A stretch of 64,000 nt of DNA from Brevibacillus invocatus (GCF_003710915.1 NZ_RHHR01000002.1:28588-92587), one strand, 5' to 3'; counted from the stretch's first letter, positions 53,127 to 63,486 are shown. Numbers and translations: made by a program. Notes: generated from the sequence alone by a model not told the origin.

Positions 53127-54338
53127 TTATTTTGCCAATTGGCTAGCGTCTTGTTTCAATGCATCTGCTTTGTCCGTGAGCTCCCAAGGAACATTCAGGT
53201 CGTTGCGACCGAAGTGACCATACGCAGCAGTCTGTTTATAAATAGGACGACGCAGATCCAGCTGTTTGATGATTCCTGCAGGGCGCAGGTCAAAATGCTT
53301 GCGAACCAGCTTAACCAGATCTTCTTCCGAAATGGTTCCTGTTCCAAACGTATCAACTGCGATAGAAACAGGTTGTGCTACACCAATAGCGTAAGCTACC
53401 TGCACCTCGCACTTGTCAGCCAAGCCAGCAGCCACGATGTTTTTGGCTACATAGCGCGCTGCATAAGCACCGGAACGGTCTACTTTGGTTGGATCTTTAC
53501 CGGAGAACGCGCCACCGCCGTGACGTGCATAACCGCCGTACGTATCTACGATGATTTTGCGTCCAGTCAATCCAGCATCCCCTTGAGGTCCGCCGATTAC
53601 GAAACGGCCTGTCGGGTTGATGAAGTACTTGGTTTCTGCGTCCAGCAATTCAGCAGGAACTACAGGCTTGATCACCAGTTCAGTCAGGTCCTTTTGAATT
53701 TGCTCCAGGGTAGTTTCTGGTGCGTGCTGCGTAGAAATAACGATGGTGTCGATACGAACAGGCTTGTCGCCATCGTATTCAACCGTTACTTGCGTTTTAC
53801 CATCAGGACGCAGATAGGACAGTGTGCCGTCTTTACGCACTTCTGTCAAACGGCGAGCCAGTTGGTGAGCCATGCTGATTGGCAAAGGCATCAGCTCTGG
53901 CGTTTCATTGCAAGCAAAGCCAAACATCAAACCTTGGTCACCAGCACCAATTGCCTCGATCTGCTCATCGGTCATTTTACCTTCACGCGCTTCCAGAGCT
54001 TGGTCTACTCCAAGCGCAATGTCAGCAGATTGTTCACCGATCGCTGTGATAACACCGCAAGTATCTGCATCGAAGCCGAACTTAGCGCGATCATAACCGA
54101 TTTCGCGAATCGTTTCACGAACCAGTTTTTGAATGTCCACGTAAGTGTTGGTGGTAATCTCACCCGCTACGAGTACCAGACCTGTTGTTACGGATGTCTC
54201 GCAAGCAACACGAGCATTCGGATCTTTTGACAGGATTGCGTCAAGAATGGAATCGGAAATTTGGTCACATATTTTATCCGGATGTCCTTCAGTTACGGAT
54301 TCAGATGTGAACAGACGACGACCTTTTTGCAAAGCCAT
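53127..54338 (-). CDS. metK: S-adenosylmethionine synthetase
   Basis: Makes S-adenosylmethionine from methionine and ATP. 403 residues; N-terminal [20 protein letters not shown], signature [10 protein letters not shown] and the P-loop-like [16 protein letters not shown]. Controlled by an upstream SAM-I riboswitch. Confidence 0.97.
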   Translation of the reverse strand: MALQKGRRLFTSESVTEGHPDKICDQISDSILDAILSKDPNARVACETSVTTGLVLVAGEITTNTYVDIQKLVRETIREIGYDRAKFGFDADTCGVITAIGEQSADIALGVDQALEAREGKMTDEQIEAIGAGDQGLMFGFACNETPELMPLPISMAHQLARRLTEVRKDGTLSYLRPDGKTQVTVEYDGDKPVRIDTIVISTQHAPETTLEQIQKDLTELVIKPVVPAELLDAETKYFINPTGRFVIGGPQGDAGLTGRKIIVDTYGGYARHGGGAFSGKDPTKVDRSGAYAARYVAKNIVAAGLADKCEVQVAYAIGVAQPVSIAVDTFGTGTISEEDLVKLVRKHFDLRPAGIIKQLDLRRPIYKQTAAYGHFGRNDLNVPWELTDKADALKQDASQLAK

Positions 54339-54411
54339 GAGAAAAAACCTCCTTTGACCTCATACAAATAGTGTGGTAGCCGAGTCAGGATTTTATCGAC
54401 GTAAATGCAGG

Positions 54412-54452
54412 CAAAAAAAACCTTTTCCACCATATAGGGAGGAAAAGGTTTG
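54412..54452 (-). terminator. SAM riboswitch terminator
   Basis: On the minus strand AAACCTTTTCC and GGAAAAGGTTT form a stem followed by TTTTT: the OFF-state terminator of metK. Confidence 0.88.
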
Positions 54453-54474
54453 CGCGCTTTATGCTTCCTTCATC

Positions 54475-54576
54475 CTCTTATCGGCCAGAACAGATGTCCG
54501 TTCTGCTGGTTAGCACCGCTCTAGTCGGTTGCCGGGCTTCATAGGGCCAGTCCCTCCGCCTGCTCTGGATAAGAGT
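54475..54576 (-). ncRNA. SAM-I riboswitch aptamer (S box)
   Basis: On the minus strand P1 pairs CTCTTATC with GATAAGAG. Conserved S-box elements are present in order: AGAGCAGGCGGAGGGACTGG, CCCTATGAAGCCCGGCAACC, and GGTGCTAA. High SAM should favour the downstream terminator and shut off metK. Confidence 0.95.
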
Positions 54577-54592
54577 ATCCATTACGGATTCT

Positions 54593-54621
54593 AGAATAAT
54601 TGTTTTTTCCAGTGGTGTCAA
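54593..54621 (-). promoter_or_regulatory. metK promoter
   Basis: On the minus strand TTGACA (54616-54621), 17 bp, TATTCT (54593-54598), just before the SAM aptamer. Confidence 0.7.
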
Positions 54622-54629
54622 TAGACAAC

Positions 54630-55082
54630 TTAACGCAGTTCGTACTTGCCCCGAACCATGATGTGAGCGACTCCATCGTATTGCGGAGCCAGACGCAAGC
54701 CACGGTTGTCGGACCTTGCAATCAGGAGAAGATGATTGTGGCCAACACTGGCTCCTGCGCGCAAATCGGCCCCAGCAGTCAAGTCTGTTAAACCGTCGCC
54801 ATTATTTCCCGCTACGGCCTGAACTTGTCCGGTCCGAACAATAAATTCAGTCCCTTCAAAGCCGTACAACGTGCTTCCTGGATACAGCTCTACGACAGTC
54901 AGGCTGCTGCCTCCTGCGCTTCCACCCAATGCCTGAATCGCTTTGTCCACGTAGCTTTTGGTCACCACTGGATCATCGACTGAACCCGGTACGCCGTTTA
55001 CACCATCAGCCATCGCCTGGGATGCGAACAACGCCATTCCCCCAACCATTACCGCTATCAATCCTTTTGTAAACTTCTTCAT
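54630..55082 (-). CDS. small secreted hypothetical protein
   Basis: 150 residues. Signal peptide (about 1-25, cleaved after SQAMA), a short PGSVDDPVVTKSYVDKAI motif, a low-complexity Gly/Ser linker and a beta-rich C-terminal domain (about 60-150) that ends in RGKYEL. I know the PVVTKSYVDKAI pattern from exported proteins of related bacteria but no function. It follows the SLH protease by 24 bp and may be surface-located or its substrate. Confidence 0.7.
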   Translation of the reverse strand: MKKFTKGLIAVMVGGMALFASQAMADGVNGVPGSVDDPVVTKSYVDKAIQALGGSAGGSSLTVVELYPGSTLYGFEGTEFIVRTGQVQAVAGNNGDGLTDLTAGADLRAGASVGHNHLLLIARSDNRGLRLAPQYDGVAHIMVRGKYELR

Positions 55083-55106
55083 CGTTGTTCCTCCCCAATT
55101 TCATCT

Positions 55107-57668
55107 CTATAGTTTGTAAGACTTGGAGATCAGCACGACAACCTCGGCACGTGTGGCAATCCCTGTAGGTTTAAACAGGCTGCCGTATCCGCGCAACCAC
55201 TCTCTAGTGGTGAGGGCCTCGATCGCTGGTGAAGCCCAGTGGCTCGTAGGCACGTCTCGGTAGCTGGAAACACTTCGCGGATACCAGAGAACATTGTGCG
55301 CTCTGGCCACCATCGCTGCCATCTCCGCACGCGAAATCGCTTGATCGGGCTTCATCTGCCGATTGGGATACCCTTTAATGATTCCCAATTGATAAGCTAG
55401 TCCTAAATTATTATAAGCCCAGTGATTTCTCGACAGGTCCGTAAATGTCGTTTTTCCTGAATAAGTGCCTACCTGCATGCGATTCGCCTTCATGGCCTGG
55501 ATCAGCATCGTGGCAAACTGTGCTCTTGTCACAGCCTGATCGGGCTTGAACGTCGCATCATCAAAGCCCTTGACGACTCCCTTGCTGCTCAAGCGGACAA
55601 TTTCATTGCGTGCCCAGTGCGTAGAAATATCGCGATAGCCGGCGATCAATTCCTGCTGATTGACAGTCAGGCGGTACAAATCATATTTGAACGACGTCGC
55701 ACTATTTAGACGAATATAGTACTTCCCTGGTTGCAAACGTACGCCCAATACTTCTTTGCCTTGATCTGACAGCTGAGCCACCATGTTTGTCGTCGCAATC
55801 GCGTAATCCAGGTTGCTGCTGCTATAGAGCGCGATCCTCATCCCGCTTGGAACCGGAACAAATGGAGCGCGAATGCTGACATAAGATTCCTTATTGACGG
55901 TAAATTGAAACCAGTCTGTATCCGTAGCCGTCGGGAACGTGCCAGTCATCAAATACCCGCCCTCCAACGGAGAAGCCTGCCGATACGTATCATTCGGTTC
56001 ATTTGGATCTTTTTTCACCGGAGTAAAATTCAAATCCAGCGTATACTCAGCATTTACCGCGTTCTGTTCATACTCACTTACTCGTATGAAGTACTTTCCA
56101 GGGGAAACCTCTTTCTGTACCCGTTCAGTCGGGTCGTCCCGATCTCCGCTGTCGTAGGCAGGGTCCCACTTCGTTTGCGTCCCCTCCTGCTTCCCGATGT
56201 TTAATACCAAATCCATCCGCTTGGTATCTGGTGTCACGGTAACATCCATCGAGCCGTATTCGCGCACATAATAGGAAAACCAGTCTTGGTCCCGCTCCTC
56301 ATGGAAATTTCCGGTGACACTGATCTGATTGCCTACTAGCGGCCTCGCTGTTTCCATCGTATTATTCGGTTCGTAACGATCCGGATTGATGGAAAACTTG
56401 CTGGTCAGGACATACGTAAAAGCAGAAACCCCACCATTTCGGACCAGCTTGATTGACATTCTGCCTGCTTTCACCGGTACAGTCAGGGTGTCGCCATTCC
56501 CTATGTAATGGGTCACGGGTGAACGCTTGTCGGAATAAAAGGTTGCCGCCATCGGTGAAGCGAGTCCAACCGAAACATTTGCTTTGAAGGTTACCTTCCC
56601 ATCGTAAGGAATATCCATCCAATACCAGTCAACCGTATCGTTTGGGCCTAAATTGCCTCTAATCTGCGACTCAATCGGAAATGCCTTTGTCTGCGATTGC
56701 GTGTTATTGGGTTCTAAGAAGTCCATCGACATAGGCGAGCGAACAGCCTTTTGAATATCGAGCAGGCCGTACCCGGTCCGCTTGTCCCACCCTGGTGTTC
56801 CCAGGTCAGTCGCCGTCTGGTACAGCAACTGTCGGACATCGATCGGCCGAAGCTTGGGGTGCCGTTCTAGAACCAGCGCGGCTGCACCAGCTACTTGTGG
56901 AGCAGCTGCCGAGGTGCCGCTGAAGCCACCGTACTTTCCACCCAGCTTGGTTGTATAGACATTCAGTCCAGTTGCCATCAAGTTCAGTTCAGGACCGGAG
57001 TTCGATTCTATGATCGGCTCATTGTTCGCCTTTACCCCACCGACCGCAATAACAGTTGGATAAGCAGCCGGATAGGCAGCACGATCTCCCTCGTTGCCAC
57101 TGGCAGCCACCAGTACAGCTCCGTTTGCCTCCGCCCGATTCACTGCATTCGTCAACGCCGGAGAGTAGGACATACTACTGACGGACATCAGAATCACTTT
57201 GGCTCCTCTGTCCAAAGCCGCATGAATGCCTTTTGCCACCAGGTCGAGATCGGCCACGGCATTCTTGTCCAGAACCTTAATGGGCAAAATCCTTGCTTTC
57301 CAGAGAACACCGGATACTCCAATGCCGTTATTTCCTTCTGCCGCTAAAACCCCTGTGACTTCCGTTCCATGTCCATTGTCATCCTGCGCCGATTTCCCTG
57401 GGTTGACCAGGTTAATACCAGGCAGCAAATTATCCTTCAAATCGGGATGTCGGTAATCAGCTCCAGTATCGAGCACGGCTATGGTTATGGAGGTGTTGCT
57501 CTTTACCGTATCCCAGGCTTTTGTAGCCTTAATCTGTGACAGGTGAATCTGATTCCCAAAGTAAGGGTCGTTTGTGTCCGTCGCAGCTGCAACTGGTTGA
57601 ATATCTGCCATCATCATGACGACCCCCACGATGACAGCAAGCATTGCCCCTACCCATCTTTTCATCAC
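55107..57668 (-). CDS. S8 subtilase with PPC repeats and SLH anchor
   Basis: About 853 residues. Signal peptide (1-28), a peptidase S8 domain with D67, H100 and S253 (VLDTGAD, DDNGHGTEV, FSGTSAAAP), three pre-peptidase C-terminal-like beta domains (about 325-670) and three SLH repeats (about 675-853) for binding to cell-wall polymer. No clear I9 propeptide: the catalytic domain starts soon after the signal. The start may be GTG 57668 or the ATG at 57665. Likely a cell-surface protease tied to the S-layer or wall. Confidence 0.92.
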   Translation of the reverse strand: MMKRWVGAMLAVIVGVVMMMADIQPVAAATDTNDPYFGNQIHLSQIKATKAWDTVKSNTSITIAVLDTGADYRHPDLKDNLLPGINLVNPGKSAQDDNGHGTEVTGVLAAEGNNGIGVSGVLWKARILPIKVLDKNAVADLDLVAKGIHAALDRGAKVILMSVSSMSYSPALTNAVNRAEANGAVLVAASGNEGDRAAYPAAYPTVIAVGGVKANNEPIIESNSGPELNLMATGLNVYTTKLGGKYGGFSGTSAAAPQVAGAAALVLERHPKLRPIDVRQLLYQTATDLGTPGWDKRTGYGLLDIQKAVRSPMSMDFLEPNNTQSQTKAFPIESQIRGNLGPNDTVDWYWMDIPYDGKVTFKANVSVGLASPMAATFYSDKRSPVTHYIGNGDTLTVPVKAGRMSIKLVRNGGVSAFTYVLTSKFSINPDRYEPNNTMETARPLVGNQISVTGNFHEERDQDWFSYYVREYGSMDVTVTPDTKRMDLVLNIGKQEGTQTKWDPAYDSGDRDDPTERVQKEVSPGKYFIRVSEYEQNAVNAEYTLDLNFTPVKKDPNEPNDTYRQASPLEGGYLMTGTFPTATDTDWFQFTVNKESYVSIRAPFVPVPSGMRIALYSSSNLDYAIATTNMVAQLSDQGKEVLGVRLQPGKYYIRLNSATSFKYDLYRLTVNQQELIAGYRDISTHWARNEIVRLSSKGVVKGFDDATFKPDQAVTRAQFATMLIQAMKANRMQVGTYSGKTTFTDLSRNHWAYNNLGLAYQLGIIKGYPNRQMKPDQAISRAEMAAMVARAHNVLWYPRSVSSYRDVPTSHWASPAIEALTTREWLRGYGSLFKPTGIATRAEVVVLISKSYKL

Positions 57669-57808
57669 TTTTACAGTCCTTCCCCTCCCCTGCCAATAAA
57701 GCGCAGTACAAAGGAATGCAGGTAATAAAGCCTATCTCATAAGCATACGGAACAAATGAATGAAGTGCAACCTCTTATAGCCAATATTTGGAATCTTGCG
57801 CAAACGAG

Positions 57809-57841
57809 AACCCCCTTCTTACCATCGGCAAAAAGGGGGCA
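57809..57841 (-). terminator. hairpin after the third SLAP gene
   Basis: On the minus strand CCCCCTTTTT pairs imperfectly with TAAGAAGGGGG. Only a weak T run follows, so termination may be partial. Confidence 0.45.
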
Positions 57842-57845
57842 CTTT

Positions 57846-58838
57846 TTATTGCAGGAGATCCTTATTATCAGATGCCGGTGTTACATTAGTGGAAGCTTTT
57901 TTCTGCTGTCTTGCTTTCGGAATGAAAGCTGTCAGTTCCGCTATGTTCACTACTGGTTTCGACAGGGAGGATGCCGGGATTTCAAACAGCCACAGCTTGT
58001 TGCTTTTCGCTGCTACCTTCATGTTTTCCAGCGTGAAATGTACTTTCGCTACACTGTCTCCGGATTTATCGGAAACAATGATTGGAACCTCGGTAAATTC
58101 CAGACGCTTCTCCAGACCATTGCGGAAAGCAACGACAATCTTCAAGCCACTTTCATCGCTCGCCTGCACATCCAGCACTTGAAGGTCGACTTCACCTTCT
58201 CCCAAAGGATCGATCATAGCCAGCTTTGCCGAATATTGATCTACCTCTTTTGGAGTCAATCCACCAGTCTCTGTGTCTTGAACTTCGTTCTTCTTCACGA
58301 CCACTTTTTTATAAGCGAGTGTCAAAGGAACCTCTTTTTCAGGCACCTTATCGAATTCTTCCCAGCGGAACAAGAACTCGGCAGGACGGCTGGACATTTC
58401 TCCCACTGGGCCAAGCGGTGTCAGATCAAAGATTTTCTTCGCTACAACTTCACCTTCTGGTGTCATCAGAATCAGAGGCAGTCTTTGCAGCAATACGCCA
58501 CGTGAACTTGCATTGCGAATGTACGTAAGCACGAGATAACCTTCTTCGGTCACTTGCGTATAGAATGGAATAACCCCTACTTCATCACGAACAACCGCAG
58601 GCAATTCATCGTGAACGTATTGAAGCAGCTCAGCCTCGTTATCCTCCAGCTTGCTGTCCCAAGGTCCATGCATTACCAGATACAATTCCTTGGCTGGAAC
58701 TCGCGTTGAGGATTGCTCCGGGTTTTCAATGCCAGAGAGCCCCAGGTAGAATTCCTTGTGCAGATTCTCATGAATTTCCTCTTTTACTTGATCCAGGCTT
58801 TCTTTAGACCCAAACCAATTTTCCAATAACCAACTCAT
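57846..58838 (-). CDS. SLAP-domain protein, third copy
   Basis: 330 residues, no signal peptide. Two SLAP-type beta domains (about 95-180 and 210-305) with the pattern of a polar loop, RNASSRGVLLQRLPLIL or RNGLEKRLEFTEVPIIV, and a Trp-Leu-Phe segment. SLAP domains occur in S-layer assembly proteins linked to accessory Sec systems. The most divergent of the three tandem paralogues, with an extra low-complexity C-terminal tail. Likely cytoplasmic. Confidence 0.75.
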   Translation of the reverse strand: MSWLLENWFGSKESLDQVKEEIHENLHKEFYLGLSGIENPEQSSTRVPAKELYLVMHGPWDSKLEDNEAELLQYVHDELPAVVRDEVGVIPFYTQVTEEGYLVLTYIRNASSRGVLLQRLPLILMTPEGEVVAKKIFDLTPLGPVGEMSSRPAEFLFRWEEFDKVPEKEVPLTLAYKKVVVKKNEVQDTETGGLTPKEVDQYSAKLAMIDPLGEGEVDLQVLDVQASDESGLKIVVAFRNGLEKRLEFTEVPIIVSDKSGDSVAKVHFTLENMKVAAKSNKLWLFEIPASSLSKPVVNIAELTAFIPKARQQKKASTNVTPASDNKDLLQ

Positions 58839-58880
58839 ATGTCAACCTCCTCATTCCCATACAAAGGATTTCAATCCAAG

Positions 58881-59846
58881 CTATTCTCGAACATGTACAT
58901 GCCATCTATGCAGGTTGGCGTCCCGCTTTTTCACAGCATTTGGCGGGAAAACAATCAGCCATGGGCGGCTGTTACCCGGCTTTACTTTGATCTTACTTGC
59001 ATTTAATTTTCCTTGCGCCACCAAGTCATGATCCTCGTCAGTAATAGCGATTTGTAATTCGTCTGGATCGTATACCATTTCCAGCCCATTTCTAAACAGA
59101 AGAGCGACCACCAATTGATCCTCTTTCGTCCGGCCGATGTCAAAACCGGTAATTTCAATGGAGTTGACCGGGATTGGCGGCAGCGTGTGAACCATTGCTT
59201 CCAGACGATCCTTTTGGCGCGTAGTCATGCGGCGCTCCATCTCGGGATCGAGCTCGAGAGTAGTTGGCCATACATGTGTGCTGTTCCCAGCTTTCATTAC
59301 TACTTTCCAGCGTGTGAAGGAGTAGTTCTCATGCAAATAGGTTTCTTCCGGGAAAAGAACTTCCCATGGACGGCTCGTATGTGGCGGGATGGCACCCATT
59401 TCCTCCAGATTAACGGGCATCCGTGCAAAAGGCTTGTCATCCAGATAAATAGCCAAGCGAATATTTTTGATGCGAACCGGACGATCCGTCGCATTGCGGA
59501 AAAACAGTGCCACAGTCATCCCATTTTTTTGCGGGACCATACTGAAGCCTGTTACACTGATCATTCCCCGACGCATTTCAGGCAACTCAGCTTGTAAAAA
59601 GCGCAAGGTGTATTTTTTCTCTGAATCGAGCTGCTTCTCCCAGTTAGGATGAAGCGACAAATCTGTACGAATCATGTTTGAAGGACTGCTCGCTGGCTTT
59701 TCATCAGCAGCTTCAAACTCAGCTTCTGTATTGCGTAATTCTTCGACATCTACTGCCGACTCTTCCTGAATGTCTTTTTTTAGATCTTCTATGGAACGAG
59801 AGTCCCCTTGATCTTTGCTTAACCAGTTCTTAAAAAAGGAAAACAT
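58881..59846 (-). CDS. SLAP-domain protein, second copy
   Basis: About 321 residues from ATG 59846 (MFSFFKNWLSKDQGD). An acidic N-terminal region (about 15-55) precedes two SLAP domains (about 95-190 and 230-321), each ending in a tryptophan motif (RPWEVLFPEETYL...RWKVV and RPWLIVFPPNAVKK...RWHVHV). No signal peptide. It lies 42 bp before the third copy and 43 bp after its own ribosome site region, within one operon. Confidence 0.78.
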   Translation of the reverse strand: MFSFFKNWLSKDQGDSRSIEDLKKDIQEESAVDVEELRNTEAEFEAADEKPASSPSNMIRTDLSLHPNWEKQLDSEKKYTLRFLQAELPEMRRGMISVTGFSMVPQKNGMTVALFFRNATDRPVRIKNIRLAIYLDDKPFARMPVNLEEMGAIPPHTSRPWEVLFPEETYLHENYSFTRWKVVMKAGNSTHVWPTTLELDPEMERRMTTRQKDRLEAMVHTLPPIPVNSIEITGFDIGRTKEDQLVVALLFRNGLEMVYDPDELQIAITDEDHDLVAQGKLNASKIKVKPGNSRPWLIVFPPNAVKKRDANLHRWHVHVRE

Positions 59847-59948
59847 GGGTAACCTCCTCACACGTCCGCACACGAACGAACCTTCTACATAATCATATCT
59901 GTTTCTTCAGGCGAGAGCAAATCAAACCAGCTTCAGCCAGGGCTCTGC

Positions 59949-60890
59949 TTATTGAGGCACCGCTGCTTTCCACCGCGATAAATCAGCATTTGATTTCAAT
60001 ACACTCTCTGCAGGGAAAATGAATAACCATGGCTTGCTTGTACTTGGATTGACGGTCAATCCATTCAGTTCGAACATTCCCCGTGCTACGGTATCTCCCG
60101 TCACATCATAGACAGCAAGCGGAAGCTTTTCAAAAGAAAGTGGCTGTGTCGAGCCGTTGCGAATCAACAGAATAGCATGCAACGCACCATCCTCCTGCTC
60201 GCGGAGCTGCACACTCTGGACATTCACTTCTCCTTCTTTCAACGCAGGGAGCCGCTGAGATAAATCAATCAGTGCTTGCTTTTGCTGATCACTGAGTGCT
60301 TTGATCCACGACTCTTCCAGTTCCAGCTGCTGGGGCAGAACCATTTTTTTCTGAGCAAGCTCAAAAGCAACCTTCCAATTATCCAACAGGACATTTACCT
60401 GCAAGAAATGCTCCCGAGTAAAGACAAACGACCACGGTCGAGCAGCATGAGCAGGAATTTCCCCTATCACAGATAAATCAAAGGATTGACGGGTAAACAA
60501 CTGCTGATCCCCGAACAGTACCACCAGGGTCATGGATTCCAAAAGCACAGGACGATCTGAGCTGTTCCGAATGAATGCTGTTACTTCTATTCCTTCGTCA
60601 TGTGGAACGAGATGCTTTCCTGCCAGAGAAATATTCCCTTTGGCAAGTGGTGGCAGCTCTTGTGCTACAAAGGATAGCGCATACTTCTCCTGTTGACTGA
60701 GCTTTGCCTCCCACGTCTCATGCAGAGAGAGCGAAGTGACGACTCCGTCCTGCTCTGGGGCTTTTTGTTGTTCGGTCTGATGTGACTGTTCGGTATCGGT
60801 AGCCGCAAGTATCGACTCCTCTTGGACTTGTTCTCTGACCTCTTCCGGAGTTGGTGTATTCCCCATTAATTTCTTCAAGAAGGATAACAT
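59949..60890 (-). CDS. SLAP-domain protein, first copy
   Basis: About 313 residues from ATG 60890 (MLSFLKKLMGNTP). Same plan: acidic N-terminus, then two SLAP domains with RPWSFVFTREHFL...NWKVAF and KPWLFIFPAESVLK...RWKAA. The name accessory Sec system S-layer assembly protein is used for such proteins in Bacillus. No secA2 or slaQ-like gene is in the window, so the partner system is not shown. Confidence 0.8.
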   Translation of the reverse strand: MLSFLKKLMGNTPTPEEVREQVQEESILAATDTEQSHQTEQQKAPEQDGVVTSLSLHETWEAKLSQQEKYALSFVAQELPPLAKGNISLAGKHLVPHDEGIEVTAFIRNSSDRPVLLESMTLVVLFGDQQLFTRQSFDLSVIGEIPAHAARPWSFVFTREHFLQVNVLLDNWKVAFELAQKKMVLPQQLELEESWIKALSDQQKQALIDLSQRLPALKEGEVNVQSVQLREQEDGALHAILLIRNGSTQPLSFEKLPLAVYDVTGDTVARGMFELNGLTVNPSTSKPWLFIFPAESVLKSNADLSRWKAAVPQ

Positions 60891-60941
60891 ATCGTCTCTC
60901 CCAACTTTTCTCTTCATCTATATAGACTCTGCTCGTCATTC

Positions 60942-60969
60942 ACTATAGCACAGTGACATCCTTTTGCAA
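60942..60969 (-). promoter_or_regulatory. promoter of the SLAP operon
   Basis: On the minus strand TTGCAA (60964-60969), 16 bp, TATAGT (60942-60947), about 50 bp before the first SLAP gene. Confidence 0.6.
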
Positions 60970-61110
60970 CATAGAAAACTTGGTATCCGAGGCATGGCAA
61001 CTGCCTGTGCATCCAGCAGCAAACTGGCTGTGGCAAGGGTATAAAAGGAATATTTGATAGGATACCTGTACAGAAGGACAATGTCAAGGAATGTCAGGAA
61101 TTCTCTGACA

Positions 61111-61146
61111 GAAACGTAAAGAGGACTTGCTAGTGCAAAGTCCTCA
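61111..61146 (-). terminator. terminator of the Ig-like subtilase gene
   Basis: On the minus strand GAGGACTT and AAGTCCTC form a perfect 8-bp stem with a 9-base loop, then TTTACGTTTC. Confidence 0.75.
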
Positions 61147-61167
61147 ATCGTTCAGTATACACTCTTT

Positions 61168-63390
61168 CTATTTAACTACCTTTATCGTTATACGAATGCG
61201 CTTGCCGCCGTAATTTGCGGTGATGGTAGCCATTCCTTCCTTTATAGCCGTAATCTTCCCTTGCTCGTCTACGACTGCGACCTTTTCATTGGATGAACTC
61301 CACTCCACTTGCATGACTTCTTCTGTAGAAAGATCCGGATATGTCGCTGTCACGACAGGAGAGACATCCTCGCCTTCCTTCAGTTCAAGGCGCGAATCCG
61401 ACACAGTCAGTTTACGCAGGCTAGTATCCACTCTGATTCTGACAGATTTGCCTCGATAGGTCCCCGTGATGGTGGCTGTTCCTATCCCAGTCGTAGTAAT
61501 CATACCTTCTTCGACCACCGCAAGCTTGGCATTACTTGTCTTCCATTCAGCCTCATCCGTCACATCCTCACGCTCGTTTCCATAGTAAGCGTACAAAGTG
61601 ACGGGGGTTTTAGCAAACGGTCTCATCCTTACTTCCGCGGGATCCGCCACCAGCTTGGTCATTTTTACACTTACTTGAATCGTGACAGATTTTCCACCAT
61701 AGCTTGCGGTAATGGACGTGCTACCTGTATCGTGCGCAGTGACGATTCCCTCTTTTACCGTAGCAATTTGCTCATTGCGAGATTTCCAGATGACATCCGC
61801 AGGCGTCACTTCTTCCCGTGTCTTGTCTCCATAGGTTGCGTAAATCTTCAGGTCCGTTTCTGCATCTGGTTTCATCGTCAATCGCCGCTCAGACGATTCC
61901 AATCGGCTTACAACTACCTCTACGGGAATCGTGGTTTGCTTGCCCTCAAAGGAAGCTGTAAGCTTGGTTTTGCCGAAACCTATGGCATGGACCTCACCTT
62001 TGTCCACCTTAGCAACCGTTTCGTCCTGTGACTTCCACACAGCTCCATCCGTCACATTTGCTTGGGAGCGGTCGTCATAGGTAGCTGTCACATTCAACGC
62101 TTGTGTCCCTGCAGGGCGCAGCGACAGCTTGGATGGAGTGACAGCAATGCTGCGGAGATTGGCTGGGGGTGGTTCGTACTGAAGCGCTTGATAGGCGTTC
62201 ACCAGACCATATCCATATTGACTGTCGCGTCCTTTTTTCCCTAGATCGACCGCTGTTTTTATCAGGCGCTCTTTGATTTGATCTACACTGAGTTTTGGTT
62301 CCTTCACTTTCAACAGTGCCACGGTACCCGACACAAACGGAGTAGCTTGAGAGGTTCCGCTCGAGTACGCATACCTACCGCCTTTAAAAGTACTCAGAAT
62401 CTCCTCTCCGGGTGCTGCAAGTGTAATTCCAGAACCGTAGTTGGAGAATTTCGCCAACTCCAGTTCCTGATCGACTGCACTGACCGCGATCACACCTGGA
62501 AGGGAAGCTGGCAGGTAGCGTTCTACGCGATCTGCATCATTCCCTGCAGCCGCCACGACCACCGCTCCTTTTTTCAAAGCGTATCGAATCGCCTCCTCCA
62601 TCATTCGCGGCTCACTGTTGCTTCTCTCGCCGGTGAGGCTGAGGTTAATGACATCTGCTCCCAGATCAGCCGCATCCATGATCGCAAACGACACGTCGTA
62701 CATCGTACCCTCGCCGTACTTATTCAGTACTTTGAGCGGGAGAATCTCCACGTTGGCCTTTCCGCTCACACCAGCAATGCCTTCCTGATTCAGTTCTGCC
62801 GCAATAATACCGGCGACATGTGTTCCGTGCCCTTCATCGTCCATCGGATCGTCGTCACCATTGACGTAATCATACCCATTTCGGGTATCTACACGATTCA
62901 CCAAATCGGGATGTGTATAGTCAACGCCAGAGTCAATGACTGCAACGGTTACCTTTGCTCCGCTACTTTTACTTTCCCAGGCTTGCGGTGCTTGAATGGT
63001 TTGCAGGCCCCATTGCTCTTCAAAGCGGGGATCTGTGATTTCTGCTGCTTTGCGCATCCGGATGTTTGGCTCTATGTATTCGATATTAGGGTCTTGGGCA
63101 AGGCCATCCAGCACGTGTTCTTCCCTACTTGCTGGCAGCTTGATCAAGAGATGCTCTCTACTGGCTCCTACTAACGACACTTCACCATCAGGGACACCCA
63201 GTTGAGACATAGATCTGGTTCCAGCCGCGTTTTTCAATTTAATGATGTATTCGCCGGTCTCACTGGACATGATCTTCGGCAGGGACTCTTGTCTCTCTTC
63301 GGCGAATGCTGTGGGTGAGAAGATGGATGATCCTAGCAGCAGTGATGTAGTGATTATTCCCCATGCTGCTTTTCTTAAGCGCAAATGCAT
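61168..63390 (-). CDS. S8 subtilase with I9 propeptide and four bacterial Ig-like repeats
   Basis: 740 residues. Signal peptide (1-30), inhibitor-type propeptide (about 45-112, with YIEPN), S8 domain with D153, H188 and S347 (VIDSGVDYTHPDL, DDEGHGTHV, SSGTSQATP), then four Big_2-type repeats of about 80 residues (about 412-740), each of the form LxLRPxxxxxLxVxATYxDxxxxxVTxxxxWKSxxxxxAxVxxG and ending TxTAxYxGKxxxIxV. No SLH domain, so either free or held by the Ig-like repeats. Second extracellular subtilase in this surface region. Confidence 0.93.
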   Translation of the reverse strand: MHLRLRKAAWGIITTSLLLGSSIFSPTAFAEERQESLPKIMSSETGEYIIKLKNAAGTRSMSQLGVPDGEVSLVGASREHLLIKLPASREEHVLDGLAQDPNIEYIEPNIRMRKAAEITDPRFEEQWGLQTIQAPQAWESKSSGAKVTVAVIDSGVDYTHPDLVNRVDTRNGYDYVNGDDDPMDDEGHGTHVAGIIAAELNQEGIAGVSGKANVEILPLKVLNKYGEGTMYDVSFAIMDAADLGADVINLSLTGERSNSEPRMMEEAIRYALKKGAVVVAAAGNDADRVERYLPASLPGVIAVSAVDQELELAKFSNYGSGITLAAPGEEILSTFKGGRYAYSSGTSQATPFVSGTVALLKVKEPKLSVDQIKERLIKTAVDLGKKGRDSQYGYGLVNAYQALQYEPPPANLRSIAVTPSKLSLRPAGTQALNVTATYDDRSQANVTDGAVWKSQDETVAKVDKGEVHAIGFGKTKLTASFEGKQTTIPVEVVVSRLESSERRLTMKPDAETDLKIYATYGDKTREEVTPADVIWKSRNEQIATVKEGIVTAHDTGSTSITASYGGKSVTIQVSVKMTKLVADPAEVRMRPFAKTPVTLYAYYGNEREDVTDEAEWKTSNAKLAVVEEGMITTTGIGTATITGTYRGKSVRIRVDTSLRKLTVSDSRLELKEGEDVSPVVTATYPDLSTEEVMQVEWSSSNEKVAVVDEQGKITAIKEGMATITANYGGKRIRITIKVVK

Positions 63391-63486
63391 AGCCCCACTC
63401 CTTTTCTGTCTGTTTTGCTTTAGACAAGTATAGATGATGGGAATGGGGCAGAAAAAGAGATATTTTAGATTCTTTTTCTCAATAAC

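Noticed and set aside
57709..57846. A small gene between the SLH subtilase and the SLAP operon
   Set aside because: No ORF with a ribosome site was found; the gap holds only promoter-like and hairpin sequence.
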